NCBI RefSeq assembly: GCF_030814835.1
Contig: NZ_JAUSVS010000006.1
Span: 212,572 to 276,571 of the forward strand
DNA length: 64,000 bases
Source of the DNA: Caulobacter ginsengisoli
GTDB lineage: Bacteria > Pseudomonadota > Alphaproteobacteria > Caulobacterales > Caulobacteraceae
Direction of reading: 5' to 3'
Under the pieces are notes generated by a model. That model worked only from the letters and a program-made list of their open reading frames with translations. It ran no database searches and had not been told where the DNA came from. The position numbers and the translations under genes are program-made. Shown piece after piece: positions 47,323 to 56,283 of this stretch (its first letter is position 1; each line of letters starts with the position of its first letter).

Positions 47323-48381
47323 ATGCGTTGGTTCATTCCGGTCAGGGCGGCCCTGGCGGCCGGCCTGGCGATCCTGCTGTGCGCCGGTCCGGTCCTGGCC
47401 AGCGAAAAGGGCGCGCCGCCCGCACCGCCGCCGGTCCCGGTCGCCGGGCCGCCGGCTGCCGACCCGCTCTCCCAGGCCATGGTCAAGCTGGTCGCCGCCG
47501 CCAGCGTCTATGGCGACCTGGTCTCGGAAGGCGATGAGCTGCTGGGTCTGGTCGTCGACGGCGCCAGCCGCGCCATCGACACCGAAAATCCGCCGGACCG
47601 CGCCTGGCTGACGGCCTGGAAGGCCAAGGTCGCCGCTCAAAGCGCTTCGCTGCGGGCCCACCGCAACGCCCTGCCGCCCTGGCCGCGCGACACCTTCAAA
47701 GCCTTCGGGTCCGATCCCCGGGTCCGCCGCATGACCGAGGGCATGGAGCAGCTGCCCCAGACGGCGGCGCAGTCCGCCGACGGCGTGCTGGAGCTGGCCG
47801 ACACGATCGTGCCGTTGGTCGAGGCGGCCATCGGCGGCGACGATGACAGCCGGATCCGGCTGGCCGGCGAGCTGTTGCGGGGCACGATCGTGGCGCTGAA
47901 GGCCGAGAACGTGATGCTGGACATCACCATCAACACCGGCGTCGCCGAACATCCGCAGACCATCCTGTCGCGGACGATCAGGGCCAGCAACGAGGCCCTG
48001 ATCCTGCTGCTCGAATACACCCACGACGAGCTGAATGGGGAGGAGGTCGACCCGGACGCCCTGATGGCGGCGGTGCGGGCCAAGCTGGACCTTTGCCGGG
48101 CCGAGGCGCGCAAGATGGGGCCGACGGCCCGCCTGATGAGCCTGCGCATGCAGTCCGAACCCCTGCCCGAGGTTTTGAGAGCGCGCATCGTCGCGGCGCT
48201 GGCCACCTATGACGACAGCGGCAGGGTCGAGCTTCAGATCGCCGACGTGCTGGAAAAGGGCATCGAGGCCCTGGCGCGCGACCCGGATGGCGAGAGCAAT
48301 ATTCTGGACGAGGAGCTCGGACCCCTGGTCGACCGCCGCACGGCCCTGCAAGCCCAGCGAACGGCCCAGTTCGCGCAATGA
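47323..48381 (+). CDS. Exported helical protein of unknown function, tandem paralogue 1
   Basis: A 352-residue protein with a signal peptide (RAALAAGLAILLCAGPVLA; then SEKGAPPAPPPVPVA). The mature part is all helical with regularly spaced Leu/Ala and looks like a helical bundle. No family recognised. It shares with the next gene the motifs EKGAP, LADxxVPLVE, LRGxxxxxxIxALxAEN, PQTxLSRxxxASNEA and FATYD/LATYD, so the two are paralogues. The pair lies between fzlA and queG. Confidence 0.8.
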   Translation: MRWFIPVRAALAAGLAILLCAGPVLASEKGAPPAPPPVPVAGPPAADPLSQAMVKLVAAASVYGDLVSEGDELLGLVVDGASRAIDTENPPDRAWLTAWKAKVAAQSASLRAHRNALPPWPRDTFKAFGSDPRVRRMTEGMEQLPQTAAQSADGVLELADTIVPLVEAAIGGDDDSRIRLAGELLRGTIVALKAENVMLDITINTGVAEHPQTILSRTIRASNEALILLLEYTHDELNGEEVDPDALMAAVRAKLDLCRAEARKMGPTARLMSLRMQSEPLPEVLRARIVAALATYDDSGRVELQIADVLEKGIEALARDPDGESNILDEELGPLVDRRTALQAQRTAQFAQ

Positions 48382-48420
48382 AGCCCGCCGCCTCGAAGAC
48401 CTTCACGGGGGCCTAACGTC

Positions 48421-48465
48421 CGCCTTCCCATACGCCGAACTCGACTTCCGAGGGCGGGTCGGCGA
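48421..48465 (+). pseudogene. Fossil of the fzlA 3' end left by tandem duplication
   Basis: This 45-bp stretch matches 47231-47275, the last codons of fzlA and the following leader, with five mismatches, including 18 identical bases (TACGCCGAACTCGACTTC). The fzlA stop TGA has become CGA. It lies directly before the second paralogue, as expected if one unit (fzlA tail, leader, secreted-protein gene) was duplicated. Confidence 0.85.
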
Positions 48466-48517
48466 AATTACCGGCCTGTTCAAAAGGGGGCGGCCCCGTG
48501 GGGCCGGTTTGAGGTTC

Positions 48518-49561
48518 ATGCGTGGTCTTTCGGTTCTGACCGTCACTGTGCTGCTGCTGGGCGCCGCTTTGCCGGTCCTGGCGGGCGAGAAGGGCGCGCC
48601 AGCGGCGGCGGCCCCGGCCGCGCCGGCCGCCGCCGCCGCCACGCCGCCGGCGGCGGCCGACTCCCGGCTGATGGCCCAGCTGGTCCAGGCCAGCGCGCCC
48701 TACCAGGCCCTGGTGCTGTCCAGCGAAGCGTTCCTCGGCGAGGTCATGGACGGCGGTCAGCTGGTCCTGGCCAGTGAAGCCCGGCCCGCCGCCGCCGACG
48801 TCGCCGCCTGGAAGGCCCGGGTGCTGGCCAGCCAGGCCAGGATCCGCGCCGAGCGGGCGGCCCTGCCGGCCTTTCCCAGCAGCCGGTTCGCCGCGGTGCG
48901 CAGCGATCCTGAAGGCGCCCGGCTGCTGACCGCCATGGCGAAGCTGCCCAAGGTGGCCGGCGACGTGGCGGACAACAGCCTGACCCTGGCCGACAGGGTC
49001 GTGCCGCTGGTCGAGAAGGCGGCCTTAGGCGACCAGGCCGCGATCCTGGCGCTGCGTGGCGTCCTCATCGACGGCTCCATCGCCGCTCTGCGGGCCGAGA
49101 ACGCCCTGCTGACCATCGGCGTGGCCATGAGCGGCGAGGGCCTGCCCCAGACGGCGCTGTCGCGCTCGATGATCGCCAGCAACGAGGCGATCGCCGACTT
49201 CTACGAGATGCTCAAGGCGATCGAGGATGAGGGCAGGCTTCGGCAGCTGGCGACCAAGATGGCCGAGGATCTGAACGAGGCCGAAAGCCAGGCCAACAAG
49301 GTCGCGCCCCTGGCCCGGTACGCGCTGGGCCAGGCCGACAGCTCCATCTCGCCCGACCTGAAGCGCCGGATCGAGATCGCCTTCGCCACCTATGACGAGA
49401 GCGCCAAGGTCGAACTGCAGTTGGTCGCCCTGATCCGGCAGGTCATGGCCAGGATGGCCGAAGACCCCGCGGCCGCCCAGGCCCTGACCGCGGAGGCCGG
49501 CCCGCTGGTCGCCCGCCGCATCGAGCTGAACAACCAGCGCCTGCGCGCCCTCGGCGGATGA
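48518..49561 (+). CDS. Exported helical protein of unknown function, tandem paralogue 2
   Basis: A 347-residue paralogue of the preceding gene. The signal peptide is [17 protein letters not shown], followed by GEKGAP and a low-complexity Ala/Pro stretch ([19 protein letters not shown]) that is longer than in copy 1. Helical bundle thereafter ([37 protein letters not shown]). The stop overlaps the queG start (ATGA), so it is coupled to queG. Function unknown; the periplasm is inferred. Confidence 0.8.
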   Translation: MRGLSVLTVTVLLLGAALPVLAGEKGAPAAAAPAAPAAAAATPPAAADSRLMAQLVQASAPYQALVLSSEAFLGEVMDGGQLVLASEARPAAADVAAWKARVLASQARIRAERAALPAFPSSRFAAVRSDPEGARLLTAMAKLPKVAGDVADNSLTLADRVVPLVEKAALGDQAAILALRGVLIDGSIAALRAENALLTIGVAMSGEGLPQTALSRSMIASNEAIADFYEMLKAIEDEGRLRQLATKMAEDLNEAESQANKVAPLARYALGQADSSISPDLKRRIEIAFATYDESAKVELQLVALIRQVMARMAEDPAAAQALTAEAGPLVARRIELNNQRLRALGG

Positions 49562-50739
49562 AGCCCGCCCTGGCCGGGGATGGACGGGCCGAGATCCGGG
49601 CCCGCGCCCTTGGCCTGGGCTTCGACGCCTGCGGCTTCGCCTCGGCCGCCGATCCCTGGCCGAACGGCGACTGGCTGGCCCAGTTCGTGGCCGAGGGGCT
49701 GCAGGGCCAGATGGGCTGGATGGAGGAGACGCTGGAGCGGCGGCGGCATCCGACGGCGATGTGGCCGGGGGCGGTGTCGGCCGTGGTGCTGGGGATCAAT
49801 TACGGGCCCGAGCATGACCCGCTGGCGGCGCTGGACCAGCGGTCCACCGGAAACATCAGCGCCTACGCCCGGGGCGACGACTATCACGAGCTGATCAAGG
49901 GCCGGCTCAAGCAGCTGGCCGGCTGGATGGTTTCCAGGTTCGGGGGTGAGGTGAAGGTGTTCGTCGACACCGCCCCGCTGCTGGAAAAGCCGCTGGCCCA
50001 GCGGGCGGGGCTGGGCTGGCAGGGCAAGCATACCAACCTGGTGTCGCGCGAGCTGGGCAGCTGGCTGTTCCTGGGCTCGGTGCTGACCAGCCTGGACCTG
50101 CCGGCCGACGCCGCCGAGGCCGACCACTGCGGCAGCTGCCGGGCCTGCCTGGACATCTGCCCGACCAACGCCTTTCCGGCGCCGTACCGGCTGGATGCCC
50201 GGCGCTGCATCTCCTACCTGACCATCGAGCATGACGGGCCGGTCGATCCGGCCCTGCGGCCGCTAATGGGCAACCGCATCTATGGCTGCGACGACTGCCT
50301 GGCCGTCTGTCCCTGGAACAAGTTCGCGGCCACCGCCCAGGAGGCGGCTTTCCACGCCCGCGAGGCCCTGGACTCGCCGCCGCTCGCTGAGCTGGCCGTC
50401 CTGGACGACGCCGCCTTCCGCGCCCTGTTCCGCAAGAGCCCGATCAAGCGCATCGGTCGGGATCGGTTCGTAAGGAACGTGCTCTACGCCATCGGCAACA
50501 GCGGGGATGCGAGTCTGCTACCTGCTGCGCAACGGTTGGCTGGTGATCCGTCGCCGATGGTGGCGGATGCGGCCCAGTGGGCCATTGGCCAGCTAACCCA
50601 AAATCCGCTCATCCCCGCGAAAGCGGGGACCCAGGCTTTTTCCGTTTTGGACCGTTCAAATCCCGCAACGCCTGGAGACAGGACCGCGTCAGTAGACATC
50701 CCCCAAAAAACGCCTGGGTCCCCGCTTTCGCGGGGATGA
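49558..50739 (+). CDS. queG: Epoxyqueuosine reductase QueG with a repeat-derived C-terminal tail
   Basis: A 393-residue enzyme for the last step of queuosine synthesis in tRNA, reducing epoxyqueuosine with cobalamin. The two 4Fe-4S motifs are [16 protein letters not shown] with RRCISYLT, and [14 protein letters not shown]. The HEAT-like C-terminal repeat ends near [10 protein letters not shown]. From about residue 349 the frame reads through the palindromic repeat ([13 protein letters not shown] ... GSPLSRG), adding 45 foreign residues; the original stop is lost. Confidence 0.92.
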   Translation: MKPALAGDGRAEIRARALGLGFDACGFASAADPWPNGDWLAQFVAEGLQGQMGWMEETLERRRHPTAMWPGAVSAVVLGINYGPEHDPLAALDQRSTGNISAYARGDDYHELIKGRLKQLAGWMVSRFGGEVKVFVDTAPLLEKPLAQRAGLGWQGKHTNLVSRELGSWLFLGSVLTSLDLPADAAEADHCGSCRACLDICPTNAFPAPYRLDARRCISYLTIEHDGPVDPALRPLMGNRIYGCDDCLAVCPWNKFAATAQEAAFHAREALDSPPLAELAVLDDAAFRALFRKSPIKRIGRDRFVRNVLYAIGNSGDASLLPAAQRLAGDPSPMVADAAQWAIGQLTQNPLIPAKAGTQAFSVLDRSNPATPGDRTASVDIPQKTPGSPLSRG

Positions 50740-50746
50740 GCGGAAT
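50601..50746. repeat. Palindromic repeat (family 7), copy 1, inside the end of queG
   Basis: The arms are TCCGCTCATCCCCGCGAAAG... and its reverse complement CTTTCGCGGGGATGAGCGGA, each carrying a CCCCGCGAAAGCGGGG hairpin. About 75 bp between them. The left part is translated as the queG tail. Copy 2 starts at 63803. Confidence 0.85.
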
Positions 50747-50752
50747 AAAGGG

Positions 50753-51940
50753 TCAGTCCGCGCTGAGCGCCTCGACCAGCCGGGCCATGAAGGCGCCGCC
50801 GCGCTGCATCTGGGCCAGTTCGACATATTCGTCCGCCTGATGGGCCTGGTCGATGCTGCCGGGGCCGCAGATGACTACCGAGAAGCCGGCCTGCTGGAAC
50901 TGGCCGGCCTCGGCCGCGTAGCTGACCACCCGGGCCGGGCCGTTGTCGCCGGCCAGGCGGCGGGCGAAGGCTTCGGCGGGGCCGTCGGTCTCTGGCTCCA
51001 GGGCGGGGACTTCGCCCAGCAGTTTCCAGGAGACGCCGGCATCGGGCCAGTCGGCCTTCAGTTCGGCGTCGATTTGCTTGCAGAGCTCGAGGAAGGGCTG
51101 CAGCGCGCCCCAGCGGTCGAAGGTCCCCGGCGCGCGCAGGTCGAAGATGAATTCGCAGCGGCGGGCCAGGATGTTGCCGGCCGTGCCGCCGTCGATGACG
51201 CCGATGGTCAGGGTCGGGTGCTTGGGCAGGTACGGCGAGGCGGCGTCGGCTTCGCGCTCCAGCCGGTCGGCGAGATCCGAGAGGCAGGCCATCAGCCGGA
51301 CCGCCGCCATGTTGGCCGAGACGCCCAGGTGGGTCAGGCTGGAATGGGCCTCGTGGCCCTCGACCGTCACCTTGATCGACATGATGCCCTTGTGGGCGCT
51401 GACGGCGACCATGTCGGTGGGTTCGCCCACCACCACCAGGGCCGGGCGGGGCAGTTCGGCGGCGATGACCTCGATCATGGCCGGGGCGCCGAGACAGCCG
51501 ATCTCCTCGTCATAGGAGAAGGCCAGGTGGACGGGGCGCTTCAGCTCGGCCGCCAGCAGGTCGGGGACGGCGGCCAGGGCGAGGGCCAGGAAGCCCTTCA
51601 TGTCGCAACTGCCCCGCCCGAACAGCCGCCCGTCGCGCTCGATCAGAGCGAAAGGGTCGCTGGTCCAGTCTTGGCCGTCGACCGGCACCACGTCGGTATG
51701 GCCGGAAAGGACGACGCCGCCTTCGACATCGGGGCCGATGCTCGCCAGCAGGTTGGCCTTGGTCCCGTCGGCGTTGCCGATTCGGCGGCTGGCTATGCCC
51801 TGCTCGGCCAGCCAGGTCTCGACCCAGCCGATCAGCTCCAGGTTGGAGCGGCGCGATGTGGTGTCGAAGGAGACCAGCCGCCGCAACAGGTCGACGGCGC
51901 GGGCGGAGAGGGCTTCGGAAGCGGGCGTCAAAGCGGACAT
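50753..51940 (-). CDS. argE: Acetylornithine deacetylase ArgE (M20 family)
   Basis: A 395-residue M20 metallohydrolase from ATG 51940. Metal ligands are H in [12 protein letters not shown] in RGSCDMKGF and E in [10 protein letters not shown]. The dimerisation domain is inserted centrally ([19 protein letters not shown]). The arrangement and SCDMKG point to ArgE rather than DapE. It removes the acetyl group of N-acetylornithine in arginine synthesis. It faces purU divergently with 64 bp between. Confidence 0.92.
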   Translation of the reverse strand: MSALTPASEALSARAVDLLRRLVSFDTTSRRSNLELIGWVETWLAEQGIASRRIGNADGTKANLLASIGPDVEGGVVLSGHTDVVPVDGQDWTSDPFALIERDGRLFGRGSCDMKGFLALALAAVPDLLAAELKRPVHLAFSYDEEIGCLGAPAMIEVIAAELPRPALVVVGEPTDMVAVSAHKGIMSIKVTVEGHEAHSSLTHLGVSANMAAVRLMACLSDLADRLEREADAASPYLPKHPTLTIGVIDGGTAGNILARRCEFIFDLRAPGTFDRWGALQPFLELCKQIDAELKADWPDAGVSWKLLGEVPALEPETDGPAEAFARRLAGDNGPARVVSYAAEAGQFQQAGFSVVICGPGSIDQAHQADEYVELAQMQRGGAFMARLVEALSAD

Positions 51941-52004
51941 GGACGCTTCTCTAGACCGTGCGTGCGCTTGCGGCGAGAGCGGTGGGCCGCTAACCGCTGA
52001 GGCG

Positions 52005-52859
52005 ATGACCCAGCCGCTGACCCTCACCCTCTCCTGCCCCGACCGCCGCGGCATCGTCGCCAAGGTGTCGGCCTTCCTGTTCGAGCGGGGCTGCAACATC
52101 CTCGACGCCCAGCAGTATGACGACCCGGAGACCGGGGCCTTCTTCATGCGGGTGGTGTTCGCCCCCGACGGTCAGGACGCCGACGCCCTGCGGGCGCAAT
52201 TCATGGCCATCGCCGATGAACTGGCCATGCGCTGGACCCTGCGCGATCCTTCGCAGCGCTACCGTGTGATGATCCTGACCAGCAAGTCGGATCATTGCCT
52301 GGCCGACCTGATCTACCGCTGGCGGATCGGCGAGCTGGCCATGGACATCAGCGCCGTGGTCTCCAACCACCCCGAGCAGACCTATCCGGCCATCGACTTC
52401 ACGGGGATCGACTTCCACCACCTGCCGGTCGCCCGCGACACCAAGCTGGAGCAGGAGGCGGCGCTGTGGGCGCTGATCCAGTCGACGGGGACCGACATCG
52501 TCGTGCTCGCCCGCTACATGCAGGTGCTGTCCGACGGCCTGGCCGCCAAGCTGGAGGGGCGGTGCATCAACATCCACCACAGCTTCCTGCCGGGCTTCAA
52601 GGGCGCGCGGCCCTATCACCAGGCGCATGTGCGGGGCGTCAAGCTGATCGGGGCCACCGCCCACTATGTCACCGGCGACCTCGACGAGGGGCCGATCATC
52701 GAGCAGGACGTCGAACGCATCAGCCACCGCGACAGTCCCGACGACCTGGTCCGCAAGGGCCGCGATATCGAACGGCGGGTGCTGGCCCGGGCCCTGCGCT
52801 GGCGGCTGGAGGACCGGGTGCTGTTGAACGGGCGCAAGACGGTTGTGTTTACGGATTAG
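52005..52859 (+). CDS. purU: Formyltetrahydrofolate deformylase PurU
   Basis: A 284-residue protein: an N-terminal ACT domain ([20 protein letters not shown]) and a formyltransferase-fold catalytic domain with [19 protein letters not shown] and the Asp in [14 protein letters not shown]. It releases formate from 10-formyl-THF to balance one-carbon units. The stop TAG lies in the first base pairs of the TAGGGGC repeat. Confidence 0.95.
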   Translation: MTQPLTLTLSCPDRRGIVAKVSAFLFERGCNILDAQQYDDPETGAFFMRVVFAPDGQDADALRAQFMAIADELAMRWTLRDPSQRYRVMILTSKSDHCLADLIYRWRIGELAMDISAVVSNHPEQTYPAIDFTGIDFHHLPVARDTKLEQEAALWALIQSTGTDIVVLARYMQVLSDGLAAKLEGRCINIHHSFLPGFKGARPYHQAHVRGVKLIGATAHYVTGDLDEGPIIEQDVERISHRDSPDDLVRKGRDIERRVLARALRWRLEDRVLLNGRKTVVFTD

Positions 52860-52919
52860 GGGCTAGGGGCGAGGGATTAGGGGCCAGAAGAAGCGCTAGT
52901 CCCTAGCCCCTATTCCCTC
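52858..52919. repeat. TAGGGGC-type heptamer inverted repeat, copy 2
   Basis: TTAGGGGCTAGGGGCGAGGG on the left and GTCCCTAGCCCCTATTCCCTC on the right fold back on each other. It separates the convergent ends of purU and the FKBP gene. Related to 35643-35716. Confidence 0.75.
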
Positions 52920-52925
52920 GGGGCC

Positions 52926-53432
52926 TCAGCCCCGCCCGACAACCCCGCCCTCGGGCAGCACGTCGATCAGCTGCACCCTGAATTCCAGCACGCTGTTGGC
53001 GGGGATGGGGCCCTTGTCCTCGTCGCCGTAGCCCAGGGCCGGTGGGGCCCAGATGGTCCATTCGTCGCCCGGGCGCATTTCCGGCAGGGTCAGCTTCCAG
53101 GCGCCGACCAGGCTGCGCAGGTCCATGACCTCGGGGGCGCCGCGCTCGAACGAGGAGTCGATGACCTCGCCGTTCAGCAGCTTGAGCTCGTAGTGAACCT
53201 TGACCTCGTCGTTGAGGCCGGGGTGCACACCGCCGGCCGGACCGGAATGGACGACCTTGTACTGCACGCCCGACGGCAGGGTCACGACCCCAGGCTTCTT
53301 GCCGTTGGAGTCCATGAAGGCCTTGGCGGCCGCGGCGCTGGCGGCGGCGTCCATGGGGGCGGCGGCCTTGGGGCCGGGCTTGCAGGCGACGAGGGCCAGG
53401 ACGGCGGCGAGCGCCAGCAGCAGACGGTTCAT
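52926..53432 (-). CDS. FKBP-type peptidyl-prolyl isomerase lipoprotein
   Basis: A 168-residue protein with a lipoprotein signal (LLALAAVLALVAC, Cys17). The FKBP domain covers about residues 50-160 (GVQYKVVHSGPAGGVH, VHYELKLLNGEVIDSSFERG, MRPGDEWTIWAPPALGYGD). It probably assists folding of periplasmic or outer-membrane proteins. It follows ilvA on the same strand by 16 bp. Confidence 0.9.
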   Translation of the reverse strand: MNRLLLALAAVLALVACKPGPKAAAPMDAAASAAAAKAFMDSNGKKPGVVTLPSGVQYKVVHSGPAGGVHPGLNDEVKVHYELKLLNGEVIDSSFERGAPEVMDLRSLVGAWKLTLPEMRPGDEWTIWAPPALGYGDEDKGPIPANSVLEFRVQLIDVLPEGGVVGRG

Positions 53433-53448
53433 CGACGTTCCTATGGCT

Positions 53449-54651
53449 CTAAACGAATCTGGGCGGGTAGCCGCGTTCGCGCAGGCTATCCATGATTTCC
53501 TGGGTGTGCTGGGCGTCGCGGGTCTCGATCATGATGTCGAACTCCGCGCCCTTGGCCGGCACGTCGAGGGCCAGGCGATTGTGGGCCACCTCGATGATGT
53601 TGCCGCCATGCTCGCCGATCACCATGCTGACCGTGGCCAGGAGACCCGGGCGGTCGTCGCCGATGATGCGCAGGGACACCAGCCGCTGGGCCCGCACCAG
53701 TTCGCGGGTCAGGACCGAGGCCAGGAGGCGCGTGTCGATATTGCCGCCGGTGAGGATCAGGCCGCACTTCTTGCCCCGGAACCGTTCCGGATAGGCCAGC
53801 AGGGCGGCCAAGCTGGCGGCGCCGGCGCCCTCGGCGATGGTCTTCTCGACATTGGCCAGCAGCGAGATGCCGCGCTCGAAATAGGGCTCGTCGAGCAGCA
53901 GCACGTCCTCGAGCAGCGGGCGGACGATGGAATAGGTCAGGTTGCCGACCTGCTTGACCGCGATGCCCTCGGCGATGGTCTGGCCGCCGGCGTTGGGGAT
54001 CACCCCGCGCATGCGGGCGGTGAAGCTGGGATACATGGCCGGCTCGCAGCCGAAGATCTTGATGTTGGGCTTGAGGGCCAGGGCGGCGGTGGCCACCCCG
54101 GCGATCAGCCCGCCGCCGCCGATCGGCACCGGCAGGACTTCGAGGTCGGGGACCTCTTCCAGCATCTCCAGGGCGATGGTGCCCTGGCCGGCCATGACGT
54201 CCAGGTCGTCGAAGGGGTGGACGAAGGTCAGGCCGCGCTCGGCCATCAGCACCATGGCGTGGCCATAGGCGTCGTCATAGGTCTCGCCGGCGATGATCAC
54301 CTCGGCGCCGTGCTGGCGGGTGTGCTCGACCTTCACGAAGGGCGTGCCCTTGGGCATGACGATGGTGACGGGCACGCCGAGCCGGGCGCCATGATAGGCC
54401 AGGCCCTGGGCGTGGTTGCCGGCGCTGGCGGCGATGACGCCCTTCTGGCGCTGCTCGTCGCTGAGCAGCATCAGCTTGTTGAGGGCTCCGCGCTCCTTGT
54501 AGGCGGCGGTGAACTGCAGGTTCTCGAACTTCACCCACACCTCGGCCCCGGTAATCTCGCTGAGGGTGCGGGAATGCCGGATCGGCGTGCGTTCGATATG
54601 GCCTTCCAGTCGCTGGGCGGCCGCTTTGATGTCGTCGAGGGTCAGGGTCAT
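53449..54651 (-). CDS. ilvA: Threonine ammonia-lyase IlvA (biosynthetic/catabolic, ACT-containing)
   Basis: A 400-residue PLP enzyme. The Schiff-base lysine is in FTAAYKERGALNKL, the phosphate loop is PIGGGGLIAGVA, and a single C-terminal ACT domain begins at about 325 (RIIGDDRPGLLATVSMV). It makes 2-oxobutyrate from threonine. The one-ACT form is smaller than E. coli IlvA (two regulatory domains). Confidence 0.93.
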   Translation of the reverse strand: MTLTLDDIKAAAQRLEGHIERTPIRHSRTLSEITGAEVWVKFENLQFTAAYKERGALNKLMLLSDEQRQKGVIAASAGNHAQGLAYHGARLGVPVTIVMPKGTPFVKVEHTRQHGAEVIIAGETYDDAYGHAMVLMAERGLTFVHPFDDLDVMAGQGTIALEMLEEVPDLEVLPVPIGGGGLIAGVATAALALKPNIKIFGCEPAMYPSFTARMRGVIPNAGGQTIAEGIAVKQVGNLTYSIVRPLLEDVLLLDEPYFERGISLLANVEKTIAEGAGAASLAALLAYPERFRGKKCGLILTGGNIDTRLLASVLTRELVRAQRLVSLRIIGDDRPGLLATVSMVIGEHGGNIIEVAHNRLALDVPAKGAEFDIMIETRDAQHTQEIMDSLRERGYPPRFV

Positions 54652-54680
54652 CGCCCGAGGGGCTTAGGGGCCCTTCAAGC

Positions 54681-55748
54681 TCACCGCAACCCCCGCATGA
54701 GGTCGAGGCGCCGCATGGCCTTGCCCGGAAGTTCCGAGAACTGGCCCAGCGGCAGGGATTCGGCCGCCGCCCGGATGCCGTAGGCCGCCTGGCGCACCAA
54801 GGCGGCGGGAGAGGCGACGCCGACGAAGCCATGGCTGACGAAGCGCTGGGCGTTGGAAAGCTCGCGCTTGAAGCGGTAGTCGCCCGCGCCCAGGTCGAGG
54901 CTGGAATAGGGGGTCGTGTCCATCCAGCGCAGGATGTCCTGGAAGAGGATCAGGCCCGGGCTATAGCGCTCGAACTCGGCGTCGTGGGCGATGATCCAGC
55001 TGTGGATCGTGCGGTTGCCCCGCAGGTCCAGCTGGGCGGCGGCCAGGCGGTCGCCGATATGCAGGGTGAACAGCACCCCGCCGAAGTCGGGCTGGCGGCT
55101 TTCGAACAGGCTGCCGAGCAGCCTGAGCGTCCAGGGGGTGTCGAAGAGGTCGGTCTGGCCGGTGGCCTGCCACTGGCCGCGCTTCCAGGCGATCAGCTGG
55201 TCGAGGTCCGTGCGCGAGCGGCTATAGGCGGTGAAGGTGACGGGGCCGAGCTCCCGCTCGACCTTGCGGCGCTTCTTGTCGATGTCCTTGAGGCAGGAGG
55301 TCTGGGCCCGACGGTCGGCCTCGTAGGCCTCGTAGCCGCCCGCGACATCGATGACCCAGGAAAAGCTCTTGCCGCGGCTGAAGGGGGCGAAGGCGGCCTG
55401 GTCCTCCAGCATGTGGCTGAAGTCGAGCCGGCCGACGCCCAGCGCCTGGACCAGTTTCACCGCGTCGACCTCGACGCCGGGCGCGGTGACCACGCCCTGG
55501 TAGTCGTTCATCGGGGCCCCAGCGGGGATGGCGGTGAAGGCGCCCTTGCGCACGGCCAGGAACCCGTCGTTGTCGCCGATCACCGCGACCCGCAGCCCCG
55601 ACTTCTCGCCCTGGGCGGCCTCGACCGCGCGGGCCCAATAGGGCGACAGGAAGGGGGTGTCGAAGGCCGGATTGGCCGCCTGCAGCTCAGCCCAGCGCTC
55701 GACGGCGATGCCGGTCAGCTCCAGCGGTTTGACGACCGAGATGTCCAA
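54681..55748 (-). CDS. GNAT/BioF2-like acyltransferase (CelD type)
   Basis: A 355-residue protein with two GNAT-like halves (the Acetyltransf_6 type, FemAB-related). Features: KKRRKVERELGPVTF, WKRGQWQATGQTDLFD, AAAQLDLRGNRTIHSWIIAHD and SSLDLGAGDYRFKREL. Relatives act in cellulose or polysaccharide metabolism and cell-wall bridge formation; the acceptor is unknown here. It precedes ilvA on the same strand by 29 bp. Confidence 0.85.
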   Translation of the reverse strand: MDISVVKPLELTGIAVERWAELQAANPAFDTPFLSPYWARAVEAAQGEKSGLRVAVIGDNDGFLAVRKGAFTAIPAGAPMNDYQGVVTAPGVEVDAVKLVQALGVGRLDFSHMLEDQAAFAPFSRGKSFSWVIDVAGGYEAYEADRRAQTSCLKDIDKKRRKVERELGPVTFTAYSRSRTDLDQLIAWKRGQWQATGQTDLFDTPWTLRLLGSLFESRQPDFGGVLFTLHIGDRLAAAQLDLRGNRTIHSWIIAHDAEFERYSPGLILFQDILRWMDTTPYSSLDLGAGDYRFKRELSNAQRFVSHGFVGVASPAALVRQAAYGIRAAAESLPLGQFSELPGKAMRRLDLMRGLR

Positions 55749-55842
55749 GGCGCGCCCCTAAGCATGCGAAAGCCGACCATGCTTAATGCCGCAACCCTTT
55801 CGGGAGGGTTGAGAGGCTCCCGCGCGCAGGCGGACAACCAGC

Positions 55843-56283
55843 CTAGAGGTCCGACGACATGCTGGCCGCCGAGACGGCCGCCACCGCAAGCAACACGGCC
55901 GTCGCCGCGAAAAGGATGGCGTAGACGATCTGCGGGACGAGATGGAGCCAGAATCGACCCGGCTGTTCGTCGCGCCGGACCCGCTCACGCGACTTGAGAG
56001 TCCAGGCTCCAATGCGGAGTACGGCCCAGGCCATGGCGCCGTGGTTGGTCGCCGTGCAGGCCACGCTGGCGGCCGTGAGAAGCAGGGCCGCCACAAGCGC
56101 GCCCTGGCTGTGGAGGAAGGCCGCGGTGAGACCGGCCGCCAGGATCAAAACGCACAGCGCAAAAACCAGCAGGGCGGTGACCAGTCGCAGGCGAGCATAG
56201 GTCAACCCGGGCCCTTTGACGGCGCCTGCGGGTGTCCACCGTCGGGAGAACCAGGTCCAGGTCGTGCCGGGCGCGGTGGTCAC
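55843..56283 (-). CDS. Small membrane protein coupled to an S9 peptidase
   Basis: A 146-residue protein with three to four helices (RLVTALLVFALCVLILAAGL, LVAALLLTAASVACTA, IVYAILFAATAVLLAVAAVS) and a basic loop SRERVRRDEQPGR. No family recognised. The ATG overlaps the stop of the upstream S9 peptidase (ATGA), so the two are made together. Whether they interact is unknown. Confidence 0.65.
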   Translation of the reverse strand: MTTAPGTTWTWFSRRWTPAGAVKGPGLTYARLRLVTALLVFALCVLILAAGLTAAFLHSQGALVAALLLTAASVACTATNHGAMAWAVLRIGAWTLKSRERVRRDEQPGRFWLHLVPQIVYAILFAATAVLLAVAAVSAASMSSDL

